Shown here piece after piece: positions 12,116-26,949 of a stretch of 64,000 nucleotides of DNA. How positions within the stretch are numbered: position 1 is the first letter of the stretch; each line of letters opens with the position of its first letter. This DNA is from Deinococcus apachensis DSM 19763 (GTDB lineage: Bacteria > Deinococcota > Deinococci > Deinococcales > Deinococcaceae). Both the position numbers and the translations under genes were made by a program. The notes below the pieces were generated by a model. The model was not told the origin of the DNA. It was given only the letters and a program-made list of their open reading frames with translations, and made no database searches. The DNA lies in contig NZ_KB906399.1 in assembly GCF_000381345.1 (NCBI RefSeq), positions 297,001 to 361,000 of the forward strand. The letters are read 5' to 3'.

Positions 12116-13065
12116 TCAGGTCAGGAGGGGGAGCCAGGTCCAGCCTTCCACGTCATGCCGCCCGGCCCTGAGGGCCGCTTGCCGCGCGCCGAAATTTTCC
12201 CCGTGAATGGTGCCCGAAAGAACACGCCCGTCGTCAGGCAGGGCGCGGGCGAGGAGGGTGGAGAGGTGGGGTGGGGACCGAGGCCGAGGCCACGGGCATG
12301 GGGCGCGAGCAGCAGTTCCTGCACGACCTGGGCGGGAAGTCCCAGTTGGATTTCGGGCAGCGTGCCTGCATAGCCGCTCCACCGCCCCTGCCAGAGCACA
12401 TCGAACATCGTGTCCGCGTCGGCGGCCTCCCGCAGCGCGTCCTCCCCGATCACCTGCGCCTGCCCGACATGCTCCGGGTGCTCGGCGTCCACGGCCGCGT
12501 AGGCAGCCACAGCGTCGGCGTGGTGTGCGAGGTCACGGGTGGGGTGGAGGGTGAGGCCGTCCGGCACCTCGCCGTCTCGCAACTCCCTAAGGGGAGCGGC
12601 CAGGACGCGCATATCTGGCCGGGCACCGGGGAGGTCGGCTGTCCACCCGTCCAGCGGAGCCGCGCTCCAGACCCGCAGCCGCGCGGGGCGGAACGCGTCG
12701 AACACATCCAGTGCGGCTCTCCGCAGCGCCGGGAGGTCAGAGGGAGTCAGAGGCCGTGAAGTCACGCTCGCGTCCACGAAAGGCTTTTGCGGGTCCAGCC
12801 CCTCGAAGCGGATGGAGAGCATGACGCCCAGGTCCGGCTCCACCTTCAGCCAGCGGTTCAGGAACGCCTCTGGCGGCTGCCCCACGTTCAGGAACTCGGC
12901 CCGGCGCGCCGCCAGCTCAAGGTCGGTGGCGAGTTGCAGGTCGAGGGCGTGTTCCTCGGCCAACAGTGCGAGGCGCATGGAGTCGTCCACCCCCGTGCGC
13001 GTGAGGGGGTGTTGCGCGGCGAGACTCATGGCAGCGAGGTCGGCGGCGGTCGGCAGGTCGAGCAT
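12116..13065 (-). pseudogene. GNAT-family acetyltransferase, frameshifted near 12270
   Basis: The N-terminal and central parts read [18 protein letters not shown] to LLAPHARGLGLG, a GNAT-like protein ending in an acetyl-CoA-binding turn. After GLGLG the open frame degenerates into a Pro/Ser-rich tail ending at 12121. A neighbouring frame continues with HLSTLLARALPDDGRVLSG and TIHGENFGARQAALRAG, ending at 12116, which is the expected GNAT C-terminus. The shift lies in runs of four C (minus strand, 12268-12276); adding one C restores one frame. It is either a recent inactivating deletion or a sequencing error. The start follows TACCCT (13073-13078) at 7-nt leaderless spacing. Confidence 0.7.
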
Positions 13066-13142
13066 TCATCCGAGGGTACGGCCGTCTGGAAAGTCCCCAC
13101 ATCGGCCAGATGACTGGGCCACTCTGCTACCCTGGAGCCGAC

Positions 13143-13156
13143 CTAACGAGCGTTCG
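13143..13156. promoter_or_regulatory. PaaR/TetR-type operator-like site upstream of the acyl-CoA mutase
   Basis: CTAACGAGCGTTCG fits the pattern CNAACGNNCGTTNG that I recall as the recognition sequence of the phenylacetyl-CoA-responsive TetR repressor PaaR of Thermus thermophilus. It lies 24 bp before the mutase ATG and about 10 bp after a TACCCT hexamer (13129-13134), where a repressor would block initiation. No TetR gene is in this window. Confidence 0.5.
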
Positions 13157-13180
13157 TTCCCGCCCCCGCCGAGGTGCCCC

Positions 13181-14827
<1,647 letters not shown>

Positions 14828-14834
14828 GGATCAG

Positions 14835-14890
14835 AAAGAGAGGAAGGTGGGTACCTCAATCGAGAGAGCCCACCTTCCTCTTTTCGCTCT
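14835..14890. terminator. Bidirectional terminator between the acyl-CoA mutase gene and glgC
   Basis: An 11-bp stem (14841-14851 AGGAAGGTGGG with 14869-14879) has a 17-nt loop. It is followed by CTTTTCGCTCTTT on the plus strand and preceded by an A-rich tract that gives a T-rich end on the minus strand. Both converging transcripts end here. Confidence 0.8.
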
Positions 14891-14924
14891 TTCTGACGGC
14901 TGACCGCTGATAGCTCACCGCTCC

Positions 14925-16166
14925 TCAGAACGTGTAGCTCTTCGGCACCACCACCACGCCGTTTTCCGTGACTGTGAAGCCTCGCCCGCGGTCCTCCTCG
15001 TGGTTGAGGCCAATCTTGGTGCCGGGGGGGATGGTCACGTTCTTGTCCACAATCACGCGGCGCAGGTGCGAGTGGCGTCCGACCTCCACATCGTCGAACA
15101 GAATGCAGCTCTCGACGAGCGAATACGAGTGGGTGTGGACGTTGCGGCCCAGGACGGAGTCGCGTACCGTCCCGCCGCTGATGATGGAGCCCCCAGCCAT
15201 GATGGAGTTGAAGGCCTGGCCCTTGCGCCCCTCGGCCTCGTGGACGAATTTGGCGGGCGGGGAGAACTCGCTGCTGGTGCGGAGCGGCCACGCGGGGTTG
15301 TAGATGTCGAACTCGGGGTTGACGCTGACCAGGTCGAGGCTGGCCTCGAAGTAGGCGTCGAGCGTCCCCACGTCGCGCCAGTACAGGTTCGGGCCTGCCT
15401 GGCCGGGAATGGGATTCTTGTGGAAGTCGTACGCCTGCACGTGGTAGCCGTCCGACAGGGCGCGCGGGATGACGTTGTGCCCGAAGTCGAATCCATCCTC
15501 CTGGCCGCTGATGGATGTGTGCAGCAGTTCCTCCAGCGCCCGGCGGCTGAAGATGTAGTTGCCCATACTTGTCAGGCTGGTGTTGGGGTCATCAGGAGTG
15601 CCAGGCGGGTCTTTGGGCTTTTCGAGGAACTCGGTCACTCGCCAGCGACCGTCCACCTGCATCACGCCGAACTGGTGGGCCTGGGTGCGCGGCATGGGAT
15701 AGGCGGCGATGGTCACGTCGGCCCGCGAGTCGACATGCGACTGGAGCATGTGCTCGACGTTCATCTTGTAGATGTGGTCGCCGCTGAAGATGGCGACATA
15801 ATCAGCGTCGAAGTTGTCGACCAGATGCAGGTTCTGGTACACCGCGTCGGCGGTGCCGCGGTACCACACGGCGCCCAGTTCCTCGTAGCGGTACATCTGG
15901 GCGGGCACCAGGGTGATGAAGTAGTCGCTCAGGAAGGTGCCGAAGCGCCAGCCGCGCTGGATGTGCTCGGTCAGGCTCTGCGCCTTGTACTGGGTCAGCA
16001 CGTAGATCGAGAACACACCCGAGTTGATGAAGTTGTTGATCGCAAAATCGATGATGCGGTACTTGCTGCCAAAAGGCACGGCGGGTTTGGAACGTTTGAC
16101 GGTCAGCGGAGCGAGCCGGGTGCCCTGCCCGCCCGCGAGGATCATGCCGAGTACACGTGGCTTCAT
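14925..16166 (-). CDS. glgC: Glucose-1-phosphate adenylyltransferase
   Basis: The enzyme makes ADP-glucose from glucose-1-phosphate and ATP for glycogen synthesis. The 413 residues include the nucleotidyl-transfer motif [16 protein letters not shown] near the N-terminus, [38 protein letters not shown] and the C-terminal left-handed beta-helix repeats ([19 protein letters not shown] and onward). Length and motif order match bacterial GlgC. A GGGGGGA tract lies 5 nt before the ATG, so this gene appears to have a leader. No other glg gene is adjacent. A copy of the TGACCGCTGA-type repeat lies just past its 3' end (14893-14924). Confidence 0.95.
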   Translation of the reverse strand: MKPRVLGMILAGGQGTRLAPLTVKRSKPAVPFGSKYRIIDFAINNFINSGVFSIYVLTQYKAQSLTEHIQRGWRFGTFLSDYFITLVPAQMYRYEELGAVWYRGTADAVYQNLHLVDNFDADYVAIFSGDHIYKMNVEHMLQSHVDSRADVTIAAYPMPRTQAHQFGVMQVDGRWRVTEFLEKPKDPPGTPDDPNTSLTSMGNYIFSRRALEELLHTSISGQEDGFDFGHNVIPRALSDGYHVQAYDFHKNPIPGQAGPNLYWRDVGTLDAYFEASLDLVSVNPEFDIYNPAWPLRTSSEFSPPAKFVHEAEGRKGQAFNSIMAGGSIISGGTVRDSVLGRNVHTHSYSLVESCILFDDVEVGRHSHLRRVIVDKNVTIPPGTKIGLNHEEDRGRGFTVTENGVVVVPKSYTF

Positions 16167-16396
16167 GTCAGTCCCCCCCTAAGGATCGCCGGAAGGCGAG
16201 AAGACCGGACCTGGCCGGGTCCATGACGGCGCGCCCCCTTCAAGTCACAAACTCCTCCCCAGGAGCGCGTTGGCGGTGGTGCTCAGCTCACAGTGTAACG
16301 GGTCCTGATCCGCACCCGGGGAGTCAGTCTGAACGTGAAGAATGCATGGAGCCGCGCCCAGTGGGAGCAAGTCGGCTTCAACCCGGGCGACCAGTC

Positions 16397-17308
16397 TCAG
16401 AAGCTCGTCAGCTCGGGAAGGAGCCGGGCCAGCGCGTCCCGCGTGTCCTGAGGAGAGGCGTCGGACGCGCCCAGTTGCGTTCGTGCCCAGGTGAGCTGCC
16501 GCTTGGCGTACTGGCGGGTGGCCAGCGTGATGCGGCGGGTGGCCTCCTCGCGGGTCAGGGTGCCCTGCCGGAGGGCGAGCGCCTCGCGGTAACCCAGGGC
16601 CTGCCAGGCGGTCGGGCGCGGCTCCAGGTCGGGGGGCACCTGCCGGGCGAGCCAGGCGGCCTCCTCGGGCCAGCCCCCCTCCAGCATGACGTCCACCCGG
16701 GCGGCGATTCGGGCCTCCAGCTCCGGCCAGGGGTGGGTGAAGGCGAGGATGCGGTAGGCGAAGGCGGGGGGACGATACCCGAACTCGCCCGGAAAGCGGC
16801 CAGTCCGGCGGTAGACCTCTAGCGCCCGCACCACCCGGCGGGGATTGCGCTCCAGCCGCGCGGCTTCGGCGGGATTCCGGGCCTCCACCTCGGCGAGCAC
16901 GGCGTTCAGGCCGCGCGAGGCGAGATCGGCCTCCACTTCCGCACGCGCTTCGGGGTCGGCGGGCGGCGTCAGTGGCAGGCCGCGCACCAGGGCCGAGAGG
17001 TAGAAGCCGGTGCCCCCCACCACCAGCGGCAGGCGCCCCCGCGCGAGCACGTCCGCGATGGCGGCCTCCGCCTCCCGCGTGTAGCGGGCCACGTCGTAGT
17101 CCTCGGTGACGTCGGCCACGTCGAGCAGGTGGTGGGGCAAGGCCTCACGTTCGGCCGGGGTGGGCTTGGCCGTGCCGATGTCCAGCCCCCGGTACACCGT
17201 GAAGGCGTCCGCCGCAACGATCTCCAGCGGGAACTGCCGCGCGAGGTCCAGCGCGAGCGCCGTCTTGCCCGCCGCCGTCGGCGCGGTGAGGATGGGGATG
17301 ACCGTCAC
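16397..17308 (-). CDS. miaA: tRNA dimethylallyltransferase
   Basis: MiaA adds dimethylallyl to A37 of tRNAs that read UNN codons. The P-loop is APTAAGKTALA (residues 9-19), followed by DAFTVYRGLDIGTAKPTPAE, then DVADVTEDYDVARYTREA, VVGGTGFYLSAL and RNPRRVVRALEVY, all family hallmarks. The C-terminal RQYAKRQLTWAR segment contacts tRNA in homologues. At 303 residues it is full length. Start GTG is chosen because TAGAAT (17315-17320) lies 6 nt upstream, the same arrangement as uvrD. The gap 16167-16396 between it and glgC holds no gene I can support. Confidence 0.95.
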   Translation of the reverse strand: MTVIPILTAPTAAGKTALALDLARQFPLEIVAADAFTVYRGLDIGTAKPTPAEREALPHHLLDVADVTEDYDVARYTREAEAAIADVLARGRLPLVVGGTGFYLSALVRGLPLTPPADPEARAEVEADLASRGLNAVLAEVEARNPAEAARLERNPRRVVRALEVYRRTGRFPGEFGYRPPAFAYRILAFTHPWPELEARIAARVDVMLEGGWPEEAAWLARQVPPDLEPRPTAWQALGYREALALRQGTLTREEATRRITLATRQYAKRQLTWARTQLGASDASPQDTRDALARLLPELTSF

Positions 17309-17436
17309 ACGGGGATTCTAGAGGTGAACCGATGGTGGAAGGGGGGGAGGTGGCTGGCTGTTCCCGGGGAAACGGTGCTCCCGACCTGTACTTTTTCCTG
17401 ACCCCGCACCCAGAAAGTGGTGGTAGTTTGGACGGC

Positions 17437-17832
17437 ATGAACGAGCCGGTTCTTGCCCGCCTGCAACACCTGATGGCCCTGCGGGAGGAGGTCGAGTCGC
17501 TGGGCACGGGGGGACCCTGGACGCCCCCCGCCGACTGGCTGGACGAGGGGACCCACCTACGGCTGCTGCTCGACGTGCCCGGCGTCGATCCTGGCACCCT
17601 GGAACTGCATGAGGAGGGGGACAGCGTGACCGTGGCCGGGCGCCGCGACCCGCCTGATCACGCCCTGCACGCCGAGCGGCCCGGCGGCGCCTTTACCCGC
17701 ACCCTCGCCTTCCCCGAGCCCGTGGTGCCGCAGACCGGACAGGCGACCCTGACCGCCGGGGTGCTCAGCGTGCGCTTCGAGAAACGCCACCCCACCATTG
17801 ACGTGCATCCCCTGGAGGACGAGCAGGCCTGA
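17437..17832 (+). CDS. Small heat-shock protein, Hsp20/alpha-crystallin family
   Basis: The protein is an ATP-independent holdase chaperone of 131 residues. The alpha-crystallin domain runs from about residue 38 (THLRLLLDVPGVDPGTLELHEEGDSV) to LTAGVLSVRFEKRHP, with the A-x-x-x-G-V-L motif at its end. The C-terminal extension (IDVHPLEDEQA) lacks a clear I-x-I/V oligomerisation motif. ATG 17437 is selected over an upstream start at 17332 because TAGTTT (17424-17429) lies 7 nt before it. Nothing in the promoter matches CIRCE. Confidence 0.88.
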   Translation: MNEPVLARLQHLMALREEVESLGTGGPWTPPADWLDEGTHLRLLLDVPGVDPGTLELHEEGDSVTVAGRRDPPDHALHAERPGGAFTRTLAFPEPVVPQTGQATLTAGVLSVRFEKRHPTIDVHPLEDEQA

Positions 17833-17953
17833 GCGAGCGCTGGGAGCACTCACTCAACTCCCCCTGCAAGTCGAGGGGGAGTTTCCGCAGGCTTTTACCT
17901 CCACTCGGTACAACCGCTGAAACCTGCCCTCATTGGCCGCGTTCGCCCGTTGT

Positions 17954-18063
17954 GCGCCTCCTCACCCCTGGCTGCGCCAGGCCCTCTCCCACGAGGGGAG
18001 AGGGTCAGAACAGTTAAAAAGGTGGGGGCACAAGAGCGTCGTCCTTGGTGGAGATCAAAGCCT
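17954..18063. repeat. Dispersed intergenic repeat, family C copy 1
   Basis: About 110 bp are repeated in inverted orientation at 57786-57893. A 48-bp block (17961-18008) differs by two bases between copies and holds a 9-bp hairpin CCCTCTCCC-ACGAG-GGGAGAGGG variant. The block around GGGCACAAGAGCGT is also shared. The whole 303-base gap from 17833 to 18135 contains this repeat and no gene I can support. Confidence 0.75.
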
Positions 18064-18135
18064 GAATTTCTCGCTTTCCTTTTGGTCCGGTCTGTGGGCC
18101 TGTGTTCCCTTTTAGGCCCCGGCATTGCTTATTTC

Positions 18136-18774
<639 letters not shown>

Positions 18775-18830
18775 GGGCGGCTCCTGAGCGGCTGAGTTGT
18801 GCTGTTGGCCCAGTGTAGCCCACCTCCCAA

Positions 18831-18869
18831 TGGAAAACGCCGCCCCCTCCACTTCGGAGGGGGCGGCGT
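18831..18869 (-). terminator. Terminator of the etfBA operon
   Basis: A 12-bp stem (18839-18850 with 18856-18867) has a 5-nt loop and is followed on the minus strand by GTTTTCC, 17 bases past the etfA stop. Confidence 0.88.
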
Positions 18870-18883
18870 GAGGGTGGTGGGGC

Positions 18884-19827
<944 letters not shown>

Positions 19828-19831
<4 letters not shown>

Positions 19832-20589
19832 GCGATCACCTTCGCTTCGTTCCGCAGGAGCTCGAGGAGTTGCTGGGCGGCGGCCTGCGGGTCCTTGCCG
19901 TCGATCATCCTGTTCAGGCGGGCGCGGGTCTGAATCTCGCTGTTCACGACCCGGACACGGGGCTGCGCGCCGTACGTGGCGAGGTCGTCCTTGCGGAGTT
20001 CCTTGCGCTTGGCCTTCATGATGTTGGGCAGCGTCGGGTAGCGCGGCTCGTTGAGGCCCTGCTGGGTGGTGACCACGGCGGGAAGAGAGGCGCGGAAGCT
20101 CTCGTTGCCGTCGTCCACGTCGTGGCGGCCGGTCAGAGTGTCGCCCTCGACCTTCAACTCGTTCGTCCAGGTCAGTTGCGGCCAGCCCAGCCGCTCGGCG
20201 GTCGCGGCCCCCAGCGCCTGGCTGTCCCAGTCGGCCTCCTGCCCGCCAACCAGGACGAGCCCGGCGCCCTCCGCCTGCGCCACCTGCGCGACGATGCCGC
20301 TCAGGGCGATGGGGTCGAGCTTTTCGTCCGTCTCGACATGGATGGCGCGGTCCACACCCATCGCCAGGGCGGTCCGCAGGGCGTCCTCCACCCGCTTGGG
20401 GCCGACGGCCAGGGCGACGATCTCCTCGACGTTCGCGCCGCCCTCGCGCAGGCGCAGGGCTTCCTCCACGCCGTACTCGTCCATGCCGTCGATCACGAGC
20501 GTCGCGCCCTCCAGGTCCACCTGCTGGGCATTGATCTTCACGCGGGCCTCCGCGTCGGGCACTTGGCGTACCAGGGTCAGAATCTTCAT
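19828..20589 (-). CDS. etfB: Electron transfer flavoprotein, beta subunit
   Basis: This AMP-binding partner of EtfA has 253 residues. It opens with [20 protein letters not shown], has [18 protein letters not shown], and contains the [14 protein letters not shown] segment typical of EtfB. GGAGGAG precedes the ATG at normal spacing, so this operon has a leader. A promoter with TTGAAC, a 16-bp spacer and TATGGG lies 58-85 bp upstream. Confidence 0.96.
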
Positions 20590-20646
20590 GGCTCCTCCAG
20601 GGTAAAGCTGGGGCGGATGTGATGGCTCTGGGCGCCCCGAACTTTC

Positions 20647-20674
20647 CCCATAAGTCGAATTACACTCGGTTCAA
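20647..20674 (-). promoter_or_regulatory. Candidate etfBA promoter
   Basis: On the minus strand TTGAAC (20674-20669), a 16-bp spacer and TATGGG (20652-20647) precede the Shine-Dalgarno of etfB by about 45 nt. Confidence 0.45.
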
Positions 20675-20807
20675 GTTTAGCAGCCTGGACACGGTGAGGC
20701 CACCCATCGCATCCCCCGGACCTGACGCCGATCTGTCCAGTTTATAAAGCGGCAGTGAGTCTCATGAGGTGGACGGCTCATCTTCGTGAGTCAGGCTACC
20801 AATCGAT

Positions 20808-21518
20808 ATGAAAAAGGTTCTTGCCCTGACTCTTTGCGCTGGCCTCGCCACTGCGGGCGCCCAGACCACGACGACTACCATCTCCGCCACCCCGGTTATG
20901 ACCGGTCTGAACGGCGTCGAGCTGGGCCTGACCGGCGGCTACGCCAACGGCCTGAGCGGCGAAGTGTTCGTCCATGTGCCGAACGTGGCTGGCCCCTTCG
21001 GCGTCAAGGCGGGCGTGGCGCTGACTCGTCCAAGTGACGCCATCAACGACAACGCCAAATTCACGAACACGGGGACTAGCGCCGACATCACCTTCGGGGA
21101 CTTGAAGCAGGCCACCGGTGCAACTGAGTCGGGCAGCTACACCGTTTTCAGCCTGGACGGGACCTATAACTTGGGCGAAGTGAGCCCCGGGCTCAGCACT
21201 GCTCTGTACGCTGGTGGCCGCTACGGCATGTTCCATAGCAACGTCACCTCGGAAAACGACACCACGACCTTCGCCAGCAACGAGTTTGGCATCGGCGCGG
21301 GCGTGATGGTGAGTTATCCCCTGACCGGCAACCTGAGCCTGGTGGGTGACCTCGGCGTGGACCAGTTCTTCAAGGGTACAATCAACGTTAGGAGCAGCGA
21401 CGGCACCACCAACGACTCCATCACCCCCAGTGATGGCAGCTATCCCTTCTACAATGACCTCGTCGTTCGCCCCGGCACCGTCTTCAAGGCCCGCGTCGGC
21501 ATCAAGACCACGTTCTAA
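20808..21518 (+). CDS. Outer-membrane beta-barrel protein (hypothetical)
   Basis: The 236 residues begin with a signal peptide (MKKVLALTLCAGLATAGAQ, cleavage after GAQ or nearby). The mature part consists of alternating amphipathic strands separated by Asp/Ser/Thr turns (VELGLTGGYANG, FGVKAGVALTRP, LYAGGRYGMFHS, FGIGAGVMVSYPL, FKARVGIKTTF) and ends in phenylalanine, the usual C-terminal signature of outer-membrane barrels. Its codons are less GC-rich than those of its neighbours. Function unknown. The start has TACCAA 5 nt upstream and no ribosome-binding site; a further AT-rich box (TATAAA, about 20742) lies upstream. Confidence 0.72.
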   Translation: MKKVLALTLCAGLATAGAQTTTTTISATPVMTGLNGVELGLTGGYANGLSGEVFVHVPNVAGPFGVKAGVALTRPSDAINDNAKFTNTGTSADITFGDLKQATGATESGSYTVFSLDGTYNLGEVSPGLSTALYAGGRYGMFHSNVTSENDTTTFASNEFGIGAGVMVSYPLTGNLSLVGDLGVDQFFKGTINVRSSDGTTNDSITPSDGSYPFYNDLVVRPGTVFKARVGIKTTF

Positions 21519-21527
21519 ACTGCTTAA

Positions 21528-21567
21528 AGGCCAAGCCCTCACTCCTCGCGGGTGGGGGCTTTTTCCT
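21528..21567 (+). terminator. Terminator after the beta-barrel gene
   Basis: A stem of AAGCCCTCACTC with GGGTGGGGGCTT (some G-T pairs) is followed by TTTTCCTG. It overlaps the 3' end of the convergent AhpD-like gene. Confidence 0.6.
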
Positions 21568-21961
21568 GTTCCTGCTCACCCCGCCGGGCGTCCAGCAGGG
21601 CTTGGAGTTGCGTGAACGCGGCCACCACACGGGGAAAACCCAGGTAGGGCACGCACAGCAGCAACATCTCGCGGACCTCCGCCTCGGTCGCCCCAGCACG
21701 CAGGGCGCCGCGCAGGTGCGTCCGCAACTCGGTGGGGCTGCCCAGCGACACGAGCAGGGCCGAAGCGATGAGTTCCTTGGTCTTCAGGTCCAGGCCGGGT
21801 CGCTCGTACACGGTGTCGTAGGCGAAGTCGCGCACATAGCGCATCAGGTCGGGATCGAGGGCGGCGAGGCGGGCTAGGATGCGGTCCTCCTGCTCACCGA
21901 AAATCCGGCGTCGGGCCGTTTCGGTGCCTTCCTCTGCCCCAGCCTGGTCGCCGTCCGTCAT
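21539..21961 (-). CDS. Carboxymuconolactone decarboxylase / AhpD-like family protein
   Basis: The 140 residues contain the CMD core: [35 protein letters not shown] and [15 protein letters not shown]. The usual CxxC-xxH of AhpD peroxidase-linked members is not present; a single Cys lies in [10 protein letters not shown]. It is therefore closer to the lactone-decarboxylase-like group, whose roles are varied. The start follows TACGCT (21969-21974) at 7 nt, a clear leaderless arrangement. Confidence 0.82.
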   Translation of the reverse strand: MTDGDQAGAEEGTETARRRIFGEQEDRILARLAALDPDLMRYVRDFAYDTVYERPGLDLKTKELIASALLVSLGSPTELRTHLRGALRAGATEAEVREMLLLCVPYLGFPRVVAAFTQLQALLDARRGEQEQEKAPTREE

Positions 21962-22022
21962 GCGGGAAAGCGTAGCAGGCCCACCCCCGGAAATGAGGGT
22001 GGGCCTAGCTGTCCGCGCGAGC

Positions 22023-22499
22023 TTACTTCTTCAGCGCCTTGATGACGGCGGCGGTGAGGTCGGTCGCCTGGGTATTAGCGTATACGACCAGCTTGGACTG
22101 GGCCGCGATGCGGCGATCAAACACGACCGAGTAGCCATTGCTCTTCGCCACGCTGGCGATGGCTGCGTTGACCTTCTTTGCCAGTGGCCCAAACGCGGTG
22201 TTCAGGCGGCTCTGGTGGCCCTTCTGGGTCGCCAGGAAATCCCGCTGCGCGTGGCCGAGGGCCTGCTGGTCAGCGGCGCTGCGGGTGGCGGCAGCCTTGG
22301 TGGCGAGCTGTTGAATCCTCGCCTGCTTCTTCGCCAGGTCGGCGTCTACCTTCTTGCTCAGGCTGAGGTAGCCGCTGCTGCCGGGCAGGGTCGCCACGGC
22401 CTGCTGCACGTCCACGAAGCCGACGCGGCCCTTGCGCTGCTGCGCGTGCGGCACGGTCGCCAACAGCGCGAGCGGCAGGATCAGGAATGCTTTTCTCAT
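22023..22499 (-). CDS. Periplasmic chaperone of the Skp/OmpH family, paralogue 1
   Basis: The 158-residue precursor has signal peptide [20 protein letters not shown]. The mature start [18 protein letters not shown] is the typical OmpH opening, and a long coiled-coil ([20 protein letters not shown] onward) follows. The C-terminus [21 protein letters not shown] and DLT is the closing motif of the family. Skp-type proteins hold unfolded outer-membrane proteins in the periplasm. GAGAGGAGA precedes the ATG. It lies just downstream of a second paralogue on the same strand. Confidence 0.88.
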   Translation of the reverse strand: MRKAFLILPLALLATVPHAQQRKGRVGFVDVQQAVATLPGSSGYLSLSKKVDADLAKKQARIQQLATKAAATRSAADQQALGHAQRDFLATQKGHQSRLNTAFGPLAKKVNAAIASVAKSNGYSVVFDRRIAAQSKLVVYANTQATDLTAAVIKALKK

Positions 22500-22590
22500 G
22501 GGTCTCCTCTCTCCGGTTCGTGGGGCGGGGGCACCGGGCAAGGCGAAGCCCCCGCGTGGGGGGCGGGGGCCAACCCGGTCACCCTTCCGC

Positions 22591-23090
<500 letters not shown>

Positions 23091-23206
23091 GCGGCACGCT
23101 AGCACGGCCCTTTCTGAGCCGAATGAACAGGTCAACAGTCTTTTCACATCGGGCGTCAGCGGGGGATCAGACGACCCCCCTGCCTGCGGGAAAGGTAAGC
23201 TGAGTC

Positions 23207-23842
<636 letters not shown>

Positions 23843-23852
23843 GTGTCCAGCG

Positions 23853-25034
<1,182 letters not shown>

Positions 25035-25094
25035 GGGGCCATCGTAGGCCGTGGGGGTGGGGCAGGCGGGGGGCAGGCTAGAGGGTTGCGAGCT

Positions 25095-25290
25095 AGCGCC
25101 GCTCTCCCTCTCCCCTCGTGGGACTCGCAGAGCCGCTTGCGGAGAGGGCCGGGGTGCGGGAGCGCCTGACCAGCTTGGTCACTCACGAGATGGCCTGCCT
25201 CGTCTACCCTCCGCGCCGCGGGTGGGCCGCAAGCCCTCCCTCTGCAAGCAGTTCCACGAGTCCAAGCCTCCCCCTTATGGAGGGACTTTA
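25095..25290. repeat. Dispersed intergenic repeat region, family B
   Basis: The 303-base gene-free gap 25035-25337 holds two arms of one repeat in opposite orientation: GACTCGCAGAGCCGCTTGC (25122-25140) and CTGCAAGCAGTTCCACGAGTC (about 25245-25262). A CTCCCTCTCCCCTCGTGGGA tract precedes the first. Related sequence occurs at 42245-42450, 53461-53510 and 55191-55222. No gene is supported here. Confidence 0.65.
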
Positions 25291-25337
25291 AACGCTGTCT
25301 TGGGCACGCCTTCTACATCGAGAACAGCTTGCCCGCA

Positions 25338-26369
<1,032 letters not shown>

Positions 26370-26444
26370 GTTCCCAGGCTAGCGGGTCGGGCGCCGTCCA
26401 TCCCCCACATAGGAGCGCGGGATGAAGCCCTGCTCATACCGCTT

Positions 26445-26464
26445 GTTTCAGAAATTTCTGAAAC
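26445..26464. promoter_or_regulatory. Perfect 20-bp palindrome, likely operator of the GbsR-type regulator
   Basis: GTTTCAGAAATTTCTGAAAC is a perfect 20-bp palindrome ending 5 bp before the -10 TACACT (26470-26475) of the adjacent regulator gene, so it covers the -35 region. Autorepression by that MarR/GbsR-family protein is the simplest reading. Confidence 0.6.
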
Positions 26465-26481
26465 TAGTGTACACTCCGCAC

Positions 26482-26949
26482 ATGGAGGAGCGCAGCCTCT
26501 TCATTGAGCGGACGGGGGTGAGGCTGGAGTTCATGGGCATCCCCCGGGTCGCGGGCCGGGTGCTGGGCGCCCTGCTGACCGCGCCCACCCAGGGGCACAC
26601 GGCGGGTGAGCTGGCCGCGCTGCTCAGCGCGAGCCGGGCGGGCATCAGCACGGGCATCACGTACCTGACGCGGGTCGGGCTGATTGAGCGGGCGCCGCGG
26701 CCGGGGGAACGGGCCGACCGCTTCCGCATGAGACCCCACGCCTGGGCCACCCTGATGGAGCAGGGCAACCGCAAGCTCGCCACCCTGCACGACCTCGCCG
26801 TGGAGGGGCAGCGCATCCTCCCGACCGGCGCCGACTCCGGGCCGCTGCGGGAGATGGAGGAGTTCTACGCCCTGTGGCTGCGGCTTTTTCCCGAAATTCT
26901 GACGCGCTGGCATACGGCCGAGCGGGAGGGCACGGGAGGCGAAGGATGA
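26482..26949 (+). CDS. GbsR/MarR family transcriptional regulator
   Basis: The 155 residues form a winged helix: GIPRVAGRVLGALLTAPTQG, TAGELAALLSASRAGISTGI (recognition helix region) and LTRVGLIERAPRPGERADRF (wing), followed by a dimerisation helix (ALWLRLFPEILTRWHTA). This order is that of GbsR-like regulators. TACACT lies 6 nt before the ATG, and the 20-bp palindrome upstream is a candidate operator. The last codons overlap the ABC ATPase start (ATGA), so it probably controls the exporter operon in response to a small molecule. Confidence 0.85.
   Translation: MEERSLFIERTGVRLEFMGIPRVAGRVLGALLTAPTQGHTAGELAALLSASRAGISTGITYLTRVGLIERAPRPGERADRFRMRPHAWATLMEQGNRKLATLHDLAVEGQRILPTGADSGPLREMEEFYALWLRLFPEILTRWHTAEREGTGGEG

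Noticed and set aside
17332..17436. Upstream extension of the Hsp20 gene to 17332
   Set aside because: The extension has no similarity to Hsp20 and the leaderless -10 (TAGTTT) lies directly before ATG 17437.
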